Origin: Oryzias latipes
Lineage: Eukaryota > Chordata > Actinopteri > Beloniformes > Adrianichthyidae
Assembly: GCF_002234675.1 (NCBI RefSeq)
Contig: NC_019879.2
Location: 23,307,855-23,371,854 of the forward strand
Length of the DNA stretch: 64,000 bases
Direction of reading: 5' to 3'
Part shown: piece after piece, positions 63,816 through 64,000 of the stretch
Layout of the letters: the number at the start of each line of letters is the position of its first letter
Numbering within the stretch: the first letter of the stretch is position 1
Notes under the pieces: generated by a model
Told to the model about the DNA's origin: nothing
The model's input: only the letters and a program-made list of their open reading frames with translations
The model's database searches: none
Position numbers and translations under genes: made by a program

Positions 63816-64000
63816 TGGTTTGGAGAGCTGATGTGGTCCTGGAACTGCCACAGAGCAAAACTGCACAAATCAAATGAACTTGACTGACAAATTTAGGTTT
63901 GACAAATTAGACACGAGGCAAGTACTGGTGTTTGTTGAGGAAACACTGTTGCCTACATTTACTGAGTATCTCATGCCAAAATAGTAAGTTATAAGGGTGA

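Overview
This is animal nuclear DNA, most likely from a ray-finned (percomorph-type) fish. The reasons are split, spliced genes with GT/AG introns; a claudin-10 cluster next to ABCC4, as in vertebrate genomes; and a dense load of fish-type repeats (piggyBac-, hAT- and Harbinger-like elements, Penelope-type fragments, tRNA-headed SINEs). A medaka-like species is only a guess. I found no bacterial genes, CRISPR array or phage.

Left part (about 1.5-13.9 kb, minus strand): two claudin-10 family genes in tandem. A five-exon claudin-10-like paralog (257 aa) lies at 1584-4206. The canonical claudin-10 gene lies at 8092-13830. It has two alternative first exons, a 10a type (13617-13830) and a 10b type (9499-9709), which fit one shared set of exons 2-5 and predict 239- and 238-aa proteins. 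Claudins form paracellular ion pores at tight junctions; in mammals the 10a and 10b first exons give anion- and cation-preferring pores.

Middle (13.8-16.9 kb): a 3 kb divergent intergenic region between the claudin-10a start and abcc4. It holds a TIR element that was later split by a Penelope-like insertion and carries a 21-bp minisatellite.

Right part (16.9-63.8 kb, plus strand): a complete abcc4 (MRP4) gene. I traced 31 coding exons from ATG (16861) to stop (63813-63815); all exon phases close and give a 1312-aa ABC exporter with two membrane domains, two nucleotide-binding domains and a C-terminal PDZ ligand. Introns 19 and 20 (8.1 and 10.1 kb) hold most of the mobile elements, including a three-level nest, plus stretches of complex unique sequence that could be regulatory.

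The genes share epithelial transport: claudin-10 sets paracellular ion passage, and ABCC4 exports organic anions and cyclic nucleotides across the plasma membrane. I see no new coding system. The most notable observations are the conserved alternative first exons, the datable nested insertions with intact target duplications, and several MITE families with precise ends. All exon calls come from reading the sequence by eye against remembered family features; no alignment or transcript data were available.
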